From contig JBAIAC010000059.1 of the NCBI GenBank assembly GCA_037349315.1, forward strand, positions 28,180,501-28,244,500: a stretch of 64,000 nt of DNA. Reading direction: 5' to 3'. Numbering within the stretch: the stretch's first letter is position 1; every line of letters starts with the position of its first letter. This stretch comes from Chelydra serpentina. Taxonomy: Eukaryota; Chordata; Testudines; Chelydridae. Position numbers and translations under genes: made by a program. Under the pieces are notes generated by a model. The model had not been told where the DNA came from and did no database searches. It was given only the letters and a program-made list of their open reading frames with translations. Below, piece after piece: positions 34,995 through 46,975 of this stretch.

Positions 34995-36390
34995 GAGGCA
35001 GGTATATGGGGCTGTAACAAGGCAGCCCACTCGTTTAAGGGCCAGGAGGCCCTGGGCCAGACAGCCCTGTTAATTAGCCCTGCCCTGCTACACCTATGTT
35101 GGGTGTCGGACTCAGGAGGAAGTGGTAGAGTTGGCTGGAGAGGACAGCAGAGGCCTATGATGGGGAGCACAAGGCTGGAAGAGGGTGGGAGAATCCAGGT
35201 CAGGATCTGGGAGTGGCTGCTCAGGAGAGGGCAGAGAGCAACCCAGAGGAGCCCAGGAGAGGCTGAGGAGGGAGATGGAAAGGCCCGGGGCAGGGTGAAA
35301 TCTGAGCCCAGAGAGTGGGCAGAAGCGTTCCTGAGTCAGAGGAGAGAAGACAGACCCCTGGGGAAGCAGGGGCTGGGCTATGGTGGAGACTAAGGCAAAG
35401 ACTTTCTGTTGTGTGTGTTTGGGATGTGGATGCCCTGGGTGGGATGAGCTTTTGTTCAGAGAGCAAAGACACTGCAGCAAGTCACCTCTGTGGCAAGAGG
35501 AGATCACTGTGGGGTAACTGCGGCAGAGTGCAACAGCGCTGGGTCTTCCTGTGAGGGGGGCACTCCAGGATGGTGAGGCTCGGGACTGGGGCGTTGATTA
35601 CTGTAGGGGGACGGGTGTAGCAAAGGGAAGGAATTTGTCCCTCTGCAGTTTTCAAACCTGGGCACCTCAGCAGGACTCCAGCCCTGCTCCTGCTTACACT
35701 CGGGCAACTCAGCCAGGCATCTGAGCCCCCCACAGACGCTGCTGATGGATGCTGCCGATGCCCAGCTGTGGGATTCCAAGGCCACATTGGAAAATCAGCC
35801 CTGGCCCATCTGTACTAATTTCCCCCCTCAGTTCTCGGCAGCGATGTGTAGGTCTCTGGTTGGTCCATGCCAGCATCACCCTTCGCATCCTTGTTTAGAA
35901 AGGGACCCGGGCCTGGCTGCTCTCCAGCGCACTGGGAGAGTGGCTGTTTTGAATGATAAATTACACCTTTTTGTGAGCGGCTCAGTGACTTAGTTCCTCG
36001 GCTCTTTCCAAGCCCTGCAACAGACGCCAGCCGTCCCCGGTGATTTATGAACAGCACTCAGCCTACGGCTGTGGGGCGTTTCCCTTCGTAGGCCCCACTT
36101 CTGAGTGCCAGGAAGAGTGACCCCATTGGGCTGGAGTTTGTGCTGCTGTCCCTCCGCACAGCAGCGAGTCATTAAAGTGTTGCCTGGTGAAACTCCCTGC
36201 GGCTGTTTTAAGAGACCCAAATGTGTGGGGACAAAGCTGTCGCCAAGAAGATATTTGTCAGATTTTTTTAGGGCTCAGATCACTCAAAACCCAGCTTTAT
36301 GTATAAACTCCAAGCCTTGCAGGAGGAAGGCAGCTACTGACACGACTTTCACTAGTGTCAAGTACCCCAGAGACCCTATCGGAGTCGATG
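34995..36390. other. No recognised gene
   Basis: 35030-35400 is purine-rich and resembles LTR-derived turtle repeats, but no termini were found. 36060-36370 is unique-looking. Confidence 0.35.
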
Positions 36391-36394
36391 CAGA

Positions 36395-36690
36395 TAGATT
36401 AATAGATTTTATGGCCGGAAAAGACCATCTAGTCTGACTTCCTATGAGTCACAGACCATGGAACGTCCCCCAGTGATTCCAACATCTGGCTTGTAACCGC
36501 TGGTTTAGCTGGAGTATGTCTTGTACCTAGTTTTGATGTAAAGACTTTGAATGATGGAGAATCCCCCACCTCTCTCAGGAAGCTGAGCCCATGGTTCCTA
36601 ACCCAATTTCCAGTGTAACTTAGTTTAGTCTCCATGTCCACTGGCTCTGATGTCCAAATAAGGCCCAGAGCGATGAGATCTAGCTGTAAC
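36395..36690 (-). repeat. CR1 3' region fragment, antisense
   Basis: 'atggccggaaaagaccatct', 'agtctgacttcctatgagtc' and 'ttgaatgatggagaatcccc' are the reverse of a CR1 3' end. Confidence 0.8.
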
Positions 36691-36790
36691 ACTGCTGGTT
36701 GTGTGAGGCAGGGCAAGTCACTTCAATCTCTCTCTGCCTCTGGCTCCCCATCTGTAAAATGGGGAGAATAATTCTCGCCTACGGGGCTGT
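36691..36790 (+). repeat. MIR-like fragment
   Basis: 'gggcaagtcacttcaatctc' and 'ccatctgtaaaatggggaga' are the MIR core. Confidence 0.65.
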
Positions 36791-36794
36791 GACG

Positions 36795-38165
36795 CTCGTG
36801 TTCTAGGAATGCAACGTCTGTTCCTGGTCGGACGTTTCCTTCAGCTAAAACTTCCCCCTCACCTTTGACACGTTAGAAGAAACGTTTCTTTTGGAGGAAA
36901 TCTGGGAGCGTTTGCAAAGCTGCGCCGCCCATTGGCCCCCTGCCATTTGCACCCGAGTCTCACCTGGGATCATCCCTGCTTCGTTGTGCACTTACGCAGC
37001 ACCTTCCTCTAAGAACCTCAAAGCACAGGAAGTCTCCTCAGGGAGATGGGGCAAGTAGAATTATAATAGGGGTCACTCGCTCTCCACTGAAATGCAGCCA
37101 CCTCGGGGGTGGGAACAGGCAGCTGTTTCTCGGCAGTATAACAGTGTGAGAGACAGCAGGTGGAAAAGAATTTTCTATCCTGGGTGTCTTGACCCCCAAC
37201 AGGTTTTAGGGGGTCACTAATAACCCTCCATTTCTTTGTAGCTAGATGGGGGCAGGGGAGAACAGTCCTGAAATGTTTTGTGTTGTACCTCAGGGTCACG
37301 GTACGGAAAAGCATGAGACTCTCTGTTCCAGGGAGTTTTCCTCTCTTCCCTGAGGTTCCTATGCTGTGCTCATCGGCGTGTCCGAGCGCCTTCCAATCGT
37401 GCGTTACCCAGTGTGACTAACGTGTCCTGGGGGCAGCGGTGTGTGCAGGGCGTGTCCTGTGTGGTGGGGTTTTTCCATGTGCACGTTGCGCTGGATTTAT
37501 GTCAGAGAAGCCAAAGGCAAAGAAACGCACCTGGCACTTGGAGCGGAAGCTGGGGGAGGTTTGGGGTGGTCCTTAGTTCCTGGGGGAGTTCATTCCATGG
37601 GCTGGGACTGACCCCCAGGAAAGCTCTGTCTTCTGCACAGAGGAGCTTCACCCTGACTGGGGAGAGTTCGATCGGCTTTGGAATTTGGCCAGGACCTGGG
37701 GGCTCTTCCCGGCTTGTTTCCGTAGAGGAGCTTTGGTGACTGCAAGAGGCCGGGATGCTGACCTTTACTCCCCCAGCTGATCCGATTTCACCATGGGGTA
37801 ACTCCCCTGAGAAGTCCCTGTAGCTGCATCAATAATCAGTTTGGCCCAGTATCTCCAGCAACACAGGTTCCCCTAGCACTGAGCTGGGACTTCAGCTCAC
37901 CACAGATTCCAAGAGGAAAGTGTCACGTTCTGCATCACCAGCCAGCCACACTGCCTCCGGCAGCCCGCCGCTGCTCCATGGGGCCTGTCTAGCTGCACTC
38001 TGGTATCATATCCCCAGGCTGTCCTTTCACCTGGCCATGGAGGCTACAGACACAGGGGCGAGTGTGCAAACACCAGAGGGATGTGCGGTTGTGCAAGCAG
38101 AGAACACACTGAGATACAGCAGGAACAGCCCGACTGCTCTGCATCCTCCTTACAGACCTGCCTGG
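36795..38165. other. No recognised feature
   Basis: Unique-looking intron. Confidence 0.35.
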
Positions 38166-38171
38166 TGTCTA

Positions 38172-38291
38172 GGGTGACCAGATGTCCCGATTTTATAGGG
38201 ACAGTCCCAATATTTGGGGCTTTTTCTTATATAGGCCCCTATTACCCCCCAACCCCTGTCACAATTTTTCACACTTACTATCTGGTCGCCC
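38172..38291. mobile_element. TA-flanked MITE, copy 2
   Basis: A 120-bp element with ends GGGTGACCAGATGTCCCGAT and atctggtcgccc, giving 11 of 12 matching terminal positions. The left flank is TA; the right flank is TG, a likely decayed TA. Its interior 'tatttggggctttttcttat' matches copy 1. Confidence 0.8.
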
Positions 38292-38294
38292 TGC

Positions 38295-40790
38295 GGTGTC
38301 CTACCCCGGTCCCTCCTCCACGAATGTGACTATCAGATCATGCAGCCCAGGCCAGCTCTGGAATCTGCAGCATCCCAGGGTCTGACGACTTACAGGGGCT
38401 AGGGGAAAGGGGCTCATGGCTCTGTGTTATTGAGCTCATTCCCCTTTGTGTTCTTGCCATTGGGCCGGAGGAGGCAGGGTGACGTAAGGGCTAGTCTCAG
38501 GCTCTGTGCCTGATCCGAGGCTGGGAGGAATCTCTGTCCGTGTTCCTGCTGATCGTCCCCTACGGGAGCAGAGGGGGCTGTGCCAGTGAGTGGCTCCCCC
38601 ACCCCTGCCGAGCGCGCTAAGCAAGCGCAGGCGTCCCCTTCTTGCCACTGCCTTGGCAGACAAATTACACAGGGCGACTCCTGCGCTGCCGTCGGCTCGG
38701 GGCTGAGGCGTGTAGTTTGCGGCGTGCATCGGCAGGTGGGTGGGAGCAGGGAAGCAGGAGCCTGGAGAACTGGGTGCGAGTGAGGGTGGAGCCTCCCACT
38801 CTGCGATGGCCCATGGGTGACCAACCCCATAGACACCCCCAGTCAGTGGGAGGCCCAGGGTCACCGTGTATGACAAAACCCGGGACAGAGCTCTGAGGTG
38901 GGCGGGTGGGGGTGGGTTTTGTGGGATAGCTCGGAGTGAAGCTGATGTTTGGCTGGACCTCGGGAGCCAGCTCCTAAGAGTGGCATGCGTATGGCTCCAT
39001 GAATTATTAATAGACTATTATTACAGCGATTAATTATTCATGAGCATTGATGATTATTTAGACAGCGCCTGAAGTGTGCGTTACTAGGCCGCAGAATGAC
39101 CTCCCCGAGAAAGTGCTGTGACCTCTCCCCTCTGTCGCTCAGGGCATCTGAACACAGGACAAGGCGTGGGCAAGGGGCTGCAGGGAGCAACCCTCAAGGG
39201 GGGGAGAGACAGGTGTGTCTCCAGCTGTGGTTGCGGGCCAAATCCTGTAGCCTCTAGTCGACCCAGAAGCCCAGCTTCCCTGCGTCGGCACGGTGCGAGT
39301 CGGCCCTGTGAGGTCAGTATCATGGCGGGGGGGCTACACATGTAACGCTCTCCGTTTCACACACCCGCACGCACAGAGATCTGTGGCCCCAGCCTGGCTC
39401 ACTAGCAGGCACCCAACTGGGATCTGTTTGCACCGCCACCTGGTTTTCTTGTTTTAGGACGTGGGCTCCCAGGGAGCGTATCGACACCCAGGTCTTTCTC
39501 GCTCTCCCTTGTCAGCATCGATCCCGCAGTGCTGGGATGGCACCCTGCCGGGCCCAGGCAGCCTTTCCCTACGATGGGAATGTCAGTCGCCCAACGGGGG
39601 AGGACCATCAAGAGGGGACGTGGAGTACAGAGCTCTTTGCTGCAAGGTCGCTGGCTCTCCCGGGCCCCCAGGTCTGGGGAGACTGAATGGCTCAGAGGAT
39701 GTGGAATGGGATGCAGAGCCTCCACCCCAGGTCCCTGCTTCCAGTCAGGCCTAGGCTTAGAGCAGAGGGTTCAGGTTCCACTAAGCACGTCACTAAGGGC
39801 ACCGTGGCAACTGGCTCCTCTGTTGGCAGAGACAGCCCTCTGACATGGGTCAGGGATTCTGCCCTCCCCATCCCTGCTGGAGCTGGTCCTGCTCCGAGGC
39901 CAGGCTAGCAAGTGGGGCAGTCAGGGGCGTTTGCGTTGCTGTGGCCCATGCTATGCCTTGCCCCGGGGGGAGAGAAATGTCTGACTTTGGGCCTGGGGAT
40001 CCTTCCAGCCTCTTCTGCCAGCCCCGCCTCCACTTGCAGACGTTTCCTAAAGGGGAAGCAATAAGGGAGATAATGGAAGGGTTCAGGAGACAGGGAGAAT
40101 CCGGCTTTCAGGCTTGAGTAAACAAAGGTGACTCATTCCCCAAAGCCAATGTTCAGGGAGAGCCCAGACAACACAGTCGAGTAATCAGGCCCATTTACAA
40201 TGAGATTGGAGTGATGCAGCACAGATGCCGTGGCGGGCCTCCCCCGGGATGTATTGTCACTTAGGGGAATGCACCGTGACCAGCAATGAAATTAATAGGA
40301 CCGATCCCTGCCTGGTGTAAATCCATTGCCCTAGCAGCACAGGGCCTGCCAAATACCAGGCCAGCAGTGCCTCTAGCCAGCTGTGCTGCCCGTGCTTCCC
40401 TCCGAATGGACTGCTGCGCACTAACTTGCCCATAGCGGAGGGCTCTTCCTAGCCCCAGGCCGTTAGTGGAAAGCCTGGATCTTGAAACATGAGGGATTGG
40501 GTTCCCAGCCCTTGTTGTGGGGAGCTGGCTCTTCCTCCTCGTTTGCCAGCTGCTAAGTTACAATTTAAAAAGCTAAAATACATTAAATCGATTCTGAATG
40601 GGACTCTTCCATGTGAATAAGGGCAACAGTTTTATGATCATCAATGGGGAAGAGGAGGCGGAGCCAGGAGTTGGCCAATAGGAGGGGAGCAGGTTCGCAA
40701 GATCTTTACTGGGTGGGAAAGTGCCCATGAGAATAGTTCAAGGATAGAATTTGACGCCTCTCACCATATATTTGTATCACAGTTGGTGTA
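38295..40790. other. No recognised gene
   Basis: 38995-39075 is an AT-rich island (tgaattattaatagactatt, then gcgattaattattcatgag). 40120-40340 and 40550-40620 are also unusually AT-rich. No exon was recognised. Confidence 0.35.
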
Positions 40791-40799
40791 ACTGTGGAG

Positions 40800-41870
40800 A
40801 TGCTTAATATTCATATACATGTCTAATCCTTTTGGGAGTCTACTAAGCTCTTGTCCTTCCTCACATCTTGTGGCAAGGAGTTCCACAGGTTAATTACACT
40901 TTGTGTAGAAAGGTATTTACTTTTGTTAGCTTTAGATGTCTTGCCTTTTAACTGAATTGGATCTGCCCTAGTCAAGGCAAGTGAGAGCACCGACTTTATC
41001 TTGTCTGTATTATTCATTGTTTTATAGACCTCTGGCACGTCCTTTCTTATTCACCTCCTCTCTAAACCAAACAGTCCTAATCCTTGTAATCTCTATGCAC
41101 ATGGAAGTTTTTCTGTGCGTCGGATCATTTCCATTGTCCTTCTCTGGATGCTTCTATTTCTGCGATATCCTTTTTGAAGGGTCTAGATGCCGTATTGTTC
41201 GGTGATAGGTGGCTATGAATGAGGAGGATAGATAGATCACCCAGAGCGGCACACAGTATTCCAGGTGACGGCACATCACGGATCTACAGAACAGTGTTAG
41301 AATAGCGGCACTTTTATACTCTATTTTTTCTTTATCCCTTTCCTGCCTAAACATCTTGTTTGCAATTCTGCCTGCCTGCCACTGCGCACTGAGAGATTCC
41401 CATTGAAAGGGCTGCGATGGCCTTTTTCCTGAGTGGTTATGGTTAATTTAGAGCTCATCACGGGGTAGGAGTAGTTCAAAATGTTCCTTCCAACATGCAT
41501 TATCCTGCACTTATCTCCGCTGAATTTCATAGCCCGTTGCCTTGCCCTTATCTTCTAGATTCACTGAACCCTCCCTCGCGGCTCCTGCTAATATTCACTC
41601 AATTAAATCAGTGCCGTGGCAGCTGCAGATTTTGCTGCTTCACTTTTCAGCCAGACGTCCTGCCAACAGATGGGACACTGAAGCACGACACCGTTAGCCG
41701 TGTCAGAAAGGGAGTGTTTGTGCCTGCCCTTTGCTTTCGGTCTTTAACCCAGTTTCTAATCCAGGACAGTTTACCTCTCACCCTGTGATGACTTAATTTC
41801 CTTGAAACATCTCGTGATGCGCTTGGTCACAACTCTTTTGAAAGCCCATCAGCCGTGCCTCCCTTATATA
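40800..41870 (-). pseudogene. Decayed CR1 LINE ORF2 (C-terminal reverse-transcriptase part)
   Basis: Three minus-strand open pieces match the downstream half of CR1 ORF2. 41530-41321 has 'KFSGDKCRIMHVGRN' and 'TITTQEKGH'; 41354-41154 has 'RHLEYCVPLW'; 41038-40823 has 'EVYKTMNNTDK' and 'STQSVINLWNSLPQDVR'. The pieces lie in order but are separated by stops and frameshifts. Further upstream (41760-41870) the antisense of the AFDKV-like segment is recognisable. No intact active-site motif was found, so this is a dead retrotransposon copy in the intron. It is much older than the solo LTRs or the small hAT MITE. Confidence 0.8.
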
Positions 41871-41874
41871 CTAG

Positions 41875-42350
41875 TTCAGTCGTCCTCAACCCTGTCCACC
41901 CTCTCCTTCTGTCTAGCCAGCCCCCTCCTGCTGTTTAGAAATATCGGAAGGGCTACAACACCCTGTTACCTATTGATGACACACACACAGAATCTCTGCA
42001 TTAGTTAGTTGACTCCTTCAGAGAATTCCAGTAGATTGGAGAGGCACGTAATTCAAGCTGCCCAGGGATGAACTGCCCCATTGTACTTTGTCAGCCATGT
42101 CCTTGCAGGCTGGCACATTTTAGAAAACAAACAGATCAAATGATGGAGTGTGTCCTCACTATCGTGCCTTATATGCAATACATGGTGTCTGGCTTGGAGA
42201 TGGGCTATCCCACTGCAATGTGATCTACCCAGTGGACAGTACCTAGAGAGGAGGTTCGATATATCTGGCTACAATGTCTTGTGAGATCCACGAACAAGCA
42301 GGGCCCTGGCTTGGCCTGACACCTGACGTAATCTGTTGTGCTGTATTTGG
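41875..42350. other. No recognised feature
   Basis: May include more of the decayed CR1; not supported strongly. Confidence 0.3.
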
Positions 42351-42354
42351 ATGT

Positions 42355-42480
42355 GTGTAACTAAGATTGTAAACTCTCTGGGCAGGGGCTGTTCTCAGGG
42401 AGTGTTTTTAGAGTGCCCATCACACTGGGAGCCTGATCTGGATGGGAATGCAGGTGCTGCCCTAATACACTAACTAATTG
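42355..42480 (+). repeat. MIR-like 3' section fragment
   Basis: 'gattgtaaactctctgggca' and 'gggctgttctcagggagtgt' match the 3' section of the copy at 12296. Confidence 0.55.
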
Positions 42481-43088
42481 TGACCTGATGGCTCTGATAT
42501 GAAGACTGAATTCTGTCTGGGTTAGGATGGACCAACTCTCATTGCTGGGCATCCTGTGTAGCACCGTGTCGGGGTGGCTCTCGCTGCCGGCTGTCCCACG
42601 CTGCTCCCTCCGTCTGGGCAAAGGTGGGGGAATCTCGCTGTTATGCATCCTATGCGTCTGGATGCATGCCTGGGTAGGTGTTCGATGTAACACCTCATCC
42701 TTTGAGGCCACAGCGGGGTGGTCCTGAGGGTCTACGTTACCATCAGAGTGGAATGGGCACCGTACTGGGACATGAGCCATGGTGCCAGAGTTCAAGTGCT
42801 GCAAGGTGGGGGTGGGTCCATGTGTGTGGCTGGTGACCTGTCCAGTCTCTGTCTGACCAATCACATGGCCACGCCATCCTCAGCACTCTACCCACGCTGC
42901 CTGTCCGTCTCCCCAAAGGCTGAGCTTTCTCCAGCATCTATGCCTGGGACCGTCCTGCAGGGACTGTGCCGGGGGGTTGGCTCGTGACAGACCAGACCAG
43001 TGGGATCTTGTGTCCCTCCCTTGCCAGCCCTGTTCTGCCCGCTTTCCCCCTCACCAAGAGGCCTGACCCTGTGCTTTCCTCTTGCCAG

Positions 43089-43192
43089 GAGTGCCCTCCC
43101 GCGATGTCCTCCTGGTCTCAGCCATCATCACCGTCAGCCTTAGCGTCACCATCGTCCTGTGCGGGATCTGCCAGTGGTGCCAGCGCAAACTG
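43089..43192 (+). CDS. SYT7: SYT7 exon (transmembrane exon, partial gene)
   Basis: This internal exon of synaptotagmin-7 encodes the N-terminal membrane anchor of a C2-domain calcium sensor for slow or asynchronous vesicle and lysosome exocytosis. It follows a pyrimidine-rich acceptor (ttcctcttgccag) and ends at a consensus donor, CTG|gtaagt. It enters with two bases of a split Gly codon (phase 1) and leaves in phase 0: 104 nt, 34 whole codons. The translation runs [19 protein letters not shown], then a hydrophobic stretch and [11 protein letters not shown]. That is one membrane span followed by a cysteine cluster and basic residues; cysteines here are palmitoylated in the family. The match to vertebrate SYT7 is from memory of the family and is nearly residue for residue. 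The start codon exon, which encodes the short luminal N-terminus, is upstream and not in this window. Confidence 0.96.
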
Positions 43193-43910
43193 GTAAGTGC
43201 TGTGACTCGGTGGTGGGGGGCCCTGCTGCCCGAAGGCTGTTTGGGTTAGGAACAGCTGGGGGGAGGCTGCCCCAGGCAGGAGGTGGGGCTGCCGGGTTGC
43301 ACACAGGGCACTCGCCGAGGTAACAGCGGGGATTTAATTACGCTGCTCGGGGCATGGCACAGGCAATCCGCACTGCAGCAGCGTCATCCACGACTGTGGG
43401 GAACGAGAGCAGCATGAGACGCAGGAAAGGGAAACCAGGGCAGCCAGGAGAGGAGCAGCCGCCCAGGGCCAGGGCTCGGCCAGAGAGGACCAGGGTCCGG
43501 CAGAGCCGATGGGTTAAAGGAGAAAGGCAGTTTTGGGGAGCATCTTCTGAATGAGGAGTGCCACGCCCCAGAGCAGAGACTCCAATCCCCGGCGATTCCT
43601 CACCAGCCCCGGCCCCTCTCAGGCCCCACTTTGCCCCGCTGGATTTTCCTTTAAAGACAGGGAAAGCAATTATCGAGATCAAAGGAAAGGGCCGAGCCTG
43701 GAGGTCAGGCTTCTCTGAGCCCCATGCCACACTTACAGCCTGCACAAGGCCAGCATGTGTGGGGAGTCGGAATTCCCCACCAGGCGCACAGCTGACCAGG
43801 AGAAGACATGGGCCAGGCATCAGCAGAGCCCAGCCGGCCTGCCATACGCTCCAGTGCAAACGGGCTTTGGTCACAACACCCGCCGCACCCTGCCCTGGCT
43901 GGAGAGGCTG

Positions 43911-44873
43911 GGGTGACCAGGTGTCCAGTTTTTGACTGGAATACCTGGTCGAAAAGGGACCTTGGCGGCGCTGGTCAGCACCTCTGACCGGGCCATTAAA
44001 AGTTCGGTCAGCGGTTCTGCAGCGCTAAGACAGGCTAGTCCCTGTCCTGGGGCACCGTGCTGCACCCCGGAAGCAGCCAGCAGGTCCGGCTCCTAGGCAA
44101 GGGGGCCACAGGGCTCCGCGTGCTGCCCGAGCACCAGCTCTGCACTCCCATTGACCAGGGAGCTTGGGGCGGGGGGGGGGGAGGGGGAGGCGCTGCCTGT
44201 GGGTGAAAGCGGCGCATGGAGCCTCCTGCCCCCCGCCCAGGATCCAGATCTGCTGGCCACTTCCAGGGTGTGCGCAGCCCCCCCTCTGCGCTGCTGACTG
44301 GGAGCCGCCCGAGATAAGCCCGCCCCCCAACCCCCTGCCCCAGCCCTGAGCCCCTCCCAAATCTTGAGCCCCCTCCTGCACCCCAAACACCTCATCCCTG
44401 GCCCCACCCCAAAGCCCGTAACCCCACCCCAAAGCCCTCACCCCCTCCTGCACCCCAACCTCCTGCCTCAACCTGCAGCCCCCTCCCGCACTCGAAATCC
44501 CTCAGCCCCACCCCCCAGCCTGGAGCCCCCTCCTGCACCCCAAACCCCTCATCACCAGCCCCACCTGAGAGCCTGCACCCCCAGCCGGAGCCCTCACCCC
44601 CTCCCACAGCCCAACTTCCAGCCCCACCCTGTACCCTGAACCCCTCATTTCTGGCCCCACCCTGAAACCCACACCCCCATTTAGAGCCCTCCTACTCCCA
44701 CACCCCAACCCCCTGCCCCAGCCCAGTGAAAGTGAGGGAGGGTGGGGGAGAGCGAGCCACCGAGGGAAAGGGAATGTAGTGAGCGGGCGTGGGGCCTCGG
44801 AGCAGGGGCGGGGCCGCAGGGAAGGGGCGGAGCTAGGGTGTTCAGTTTTGTGTGACTAGAAAGTTGGCAACCC
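43911..44873. mobile_element. Long TA-flanked element with C-rich interior
   Basis: It begins GGGTGACCAGGTGTCCAGTT, like the MITEs at 16359 and 38172, and ends 'agttggcaaccc' followed by TA (44874-44875). The reversed right end is GGGTTGCCAACT, an imperfect inverted repeat. The interior has a G-run (about 44167-44190) and a C-rich degenerate tandem region (about 44335-44710; 'agccccctcctgcacccca' recurring). Treating it as one non-autonomous DNA transposon is inference from the shared ends. Confidence 0.5.
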
Positions 44874-45529
44874 TAGGAGAGGCCCATGTGGTTTCCCCAC
44901 CTTCCTGGAGGGGTCAAAGTCTCCAGCTGCTCCCTACATTCCAGGCCTCCCCTCCCCCAGGCTGGCTGTAGATCCCCAGGTGCCTCATCCATCTGAGCTG
45001 GGCTGTACCTCTGCCCCTCTTCGCATGGAGGAGACAGGTACTCCTGGCTTTGCAGCCTCCTCACACCTCAGCCAGCACATGCCTTTCCACACACAGTCCC
45101 TCACAAATATACCCTCAGCAGGAGGTGTCACGCCCAGCCACCTCCTGAGTCCTGCAAAGTCTGGCACGTGGCACCGACAGCTGGCCGTTGGCTACGTGCT
45201 GCCTGCTGATGGAGTCAGGGCTCTCACTGGCCCAGGGGCAGGGCTTGGATCTGAAGAATCTAAGGCTCTGCCCTCAGTTCACCCTAGCACTCACCTACTA
45301 CCTCGCAGAGCCCCCTTCCCCTGTACAGTGCAGGAGGCGAGCTTGGGAGGTGCTATTTGGATAATTCGTACTCGTGGGACTTTCTTCAGTTCCATGTGAC
45401 AGCTGCTGAGAGCCACTGTGCCCCTGGTGGAGGATGGGCAGGGATCCTGGGGCAGAGTTAAGGTGATTGTCAGAAATTTAACCATGCAGTTCCTGAGTTT
45501 GAAGAGTTTTTTAAAACACCTGTAACTTT

Positions 45530-45711
45530 CATAGAATCATAGAATATCAGGGTTGGAAGGGACCTTAGAAGGTCATCTAGTCCAACCCCCTGCTCAATGC
45601 AGGACCAATCCTCAATTTTTGCCCCAGATCCCTAAACGGCCCCCTCAAGGATTGAACTCACAACCCTGGGTTTAGCAGGCCAATGCTCAAACCACCGAGC
45701 TATCCCTCCCC
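45530..45711 (-). repeat. tRNA-derived SINE with CR1 tail, copy 3
   Basis: Starts with the reversed CR1 tail (catagaatcatagaatatc) and ends with the reversed tRNA head (accaccgagctatccctccc). Same structure as the copies at 15896 and 28088. Confidence 0.92.
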
Positions 45712-45989
45712 GCAACATTTCCCCTAATGTTATTTTACAGGGCACTTTATTTTCAGACTTAATTCTGGTCTAACAAAGCTTAATCTTGGGGAATAAGATG
45801 TTTCATTTAGACACACACTGAAGCTGCTCTTTATGCCTCTTCAAACTGGAAACTATCAAGGCTTGAATTTCCGCCTTCCCATTTCTAAGAACCCACTTGC
45901 CTGTCCAAGACATAGCAGCTCTTCCATTCACCTCTGATTTGGGTAGCAGTTGTTTCATTAATTTGGAATCTCAGCAAGATCCTTTACTT

Positions 45990-46145
45990 ATTAATTCATT
46001 CAGCTTGTTAATTAAATAGCAGAGTGACAAAATGTAACTTTCCTAGCAGCAGCTCTCGCTTTCCCCAGCAGAAAGAAAGTTTCTTGTTATGAAAATCAAC
46101 CTCAGCCAAATAAATCTAATTGAGCTCATGGGGTGTCGGGGATCA
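45990..46145. other. Candidate conserved noncoding island
   Basis: AT-rich, non-repetitive: ttaattcattcagcttgtta, 'attaaatagcagagtgacaa', 'aataaatctaattgagctc'. Function inferred from composition only. Confidence 0.25.
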
Positions 46146-46214
46146 GGAACAAACTGGGGCTTGAGAGTGGGGGTTAAGATGCTCCCTCTTCTGTGTAAAC
46201 AAAACTGCACATGA

Positions 46215-46475
46215 TTTGAATAAGGGGGGGGGGATACTGAGGACACAGTGTGAAGCGTAAGAGGAGGAATTGGGGTACAGGGAAGAGGAGTTTAATTAGG
46301 GGTGCACAGTGAGATGTCTATGGAGACACATTGGGGTATACAGTGAGAGGCATAAAGGAGGTAATTTGGGGTGCACAGTGGGAGGTGTAAGGGGAGCCAC
46401 TTGGGGTGTTAGTAACAGGTAGAAGAGCAGTCAGTTGGGGTTCACAGCGGAGAGTTAGTAGAGGTGTCACCCCTG
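46215..46475. repeat. Degenerate 35-bp tandem repeat, about 6-7 copies
   Basis: Units begin 'ggggtgcacagtgagaggt' and end in variants of 'ggagccacttg'; spacing is about 35 bp with many substitutions. Confidence 0.65.
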
Positions 46476-46529
46476 GGTGTGTGGGCAAGCTGGTGTCCGG
46501 GGGCCCTGGAGTCCCATCCCACAGTGACA

Positions 46530-46760
46530 GTGGTGCAGCCGTGAGAGGCGTTTGCTGAGTGAGGCTCCGTGGTGGCGGCTGCAGCTTTTATTTTGCTCCT
46601 TCGAAGATGTGATAATTAAATGTTTGGGTGAAAATGTTTGTGCAGCATAAAGGGAAGTTTTCAAAATAAATATATATATTGGTGATGCATGGTAATGAGC
46701 TGGCCCCTCTCCTGCTCCACTCTGGCTCTGCATTGGCATGAGCAGCACAGGGGGAGGCAG
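46530..46760. other. Candidate conserved noncoding island
   Basis: Low-GC unique sequence: 'cagcttttattttgctcctt', 'gatgtgataattaaatgttt' and 'ataaatatatatattggtga', then 'catggtaatgagctgg'. It stands out from the C-rich DNA on both sides. Confidence 0.3.
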
Positions 46761-46814
46761 GCTGCACGGCACTGCTGCGTTATCCCCTAATGGTGCTAAT
46801 GAATGGACCCGCAG

Positions 46815-46975
46815 GCCCCCACTGCCCTGTGGCCCCCACCCACCCCGGTTCCCCACAATGCCCTGTGGCCCCTTCCTACCCACAATGCCCTATGGCCCCT
46901 GCCTGGCCAGATTTCCCAGAGTGCCCTGCGGCCCTCACCCGCCCCAATTCCCCACAGTGCCCTCTTGTCCAGGAT
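46815..46975. repeat. Short degenerate tandem repeat
   Basis: 'cacaatgccctgtggccccttc' -like blocks recur four to five times at irregular 30-45 bp spacing. Confidence 0.5.

Larger units (their letters stand above)
1..43088 (+). other. Inferred SYT7 intron 1 (3' part)
   Basis: No exon could be supported on either strand here apart from the repeats listed separately. SYT7 exon 1 (short luminal N-terminus ending in phase 1) was looked for and not seen, so the interval is read as first intron. That is inference: an unrecognised noncoding or lineage-specific transcript could be present. Confidence 0.6.
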
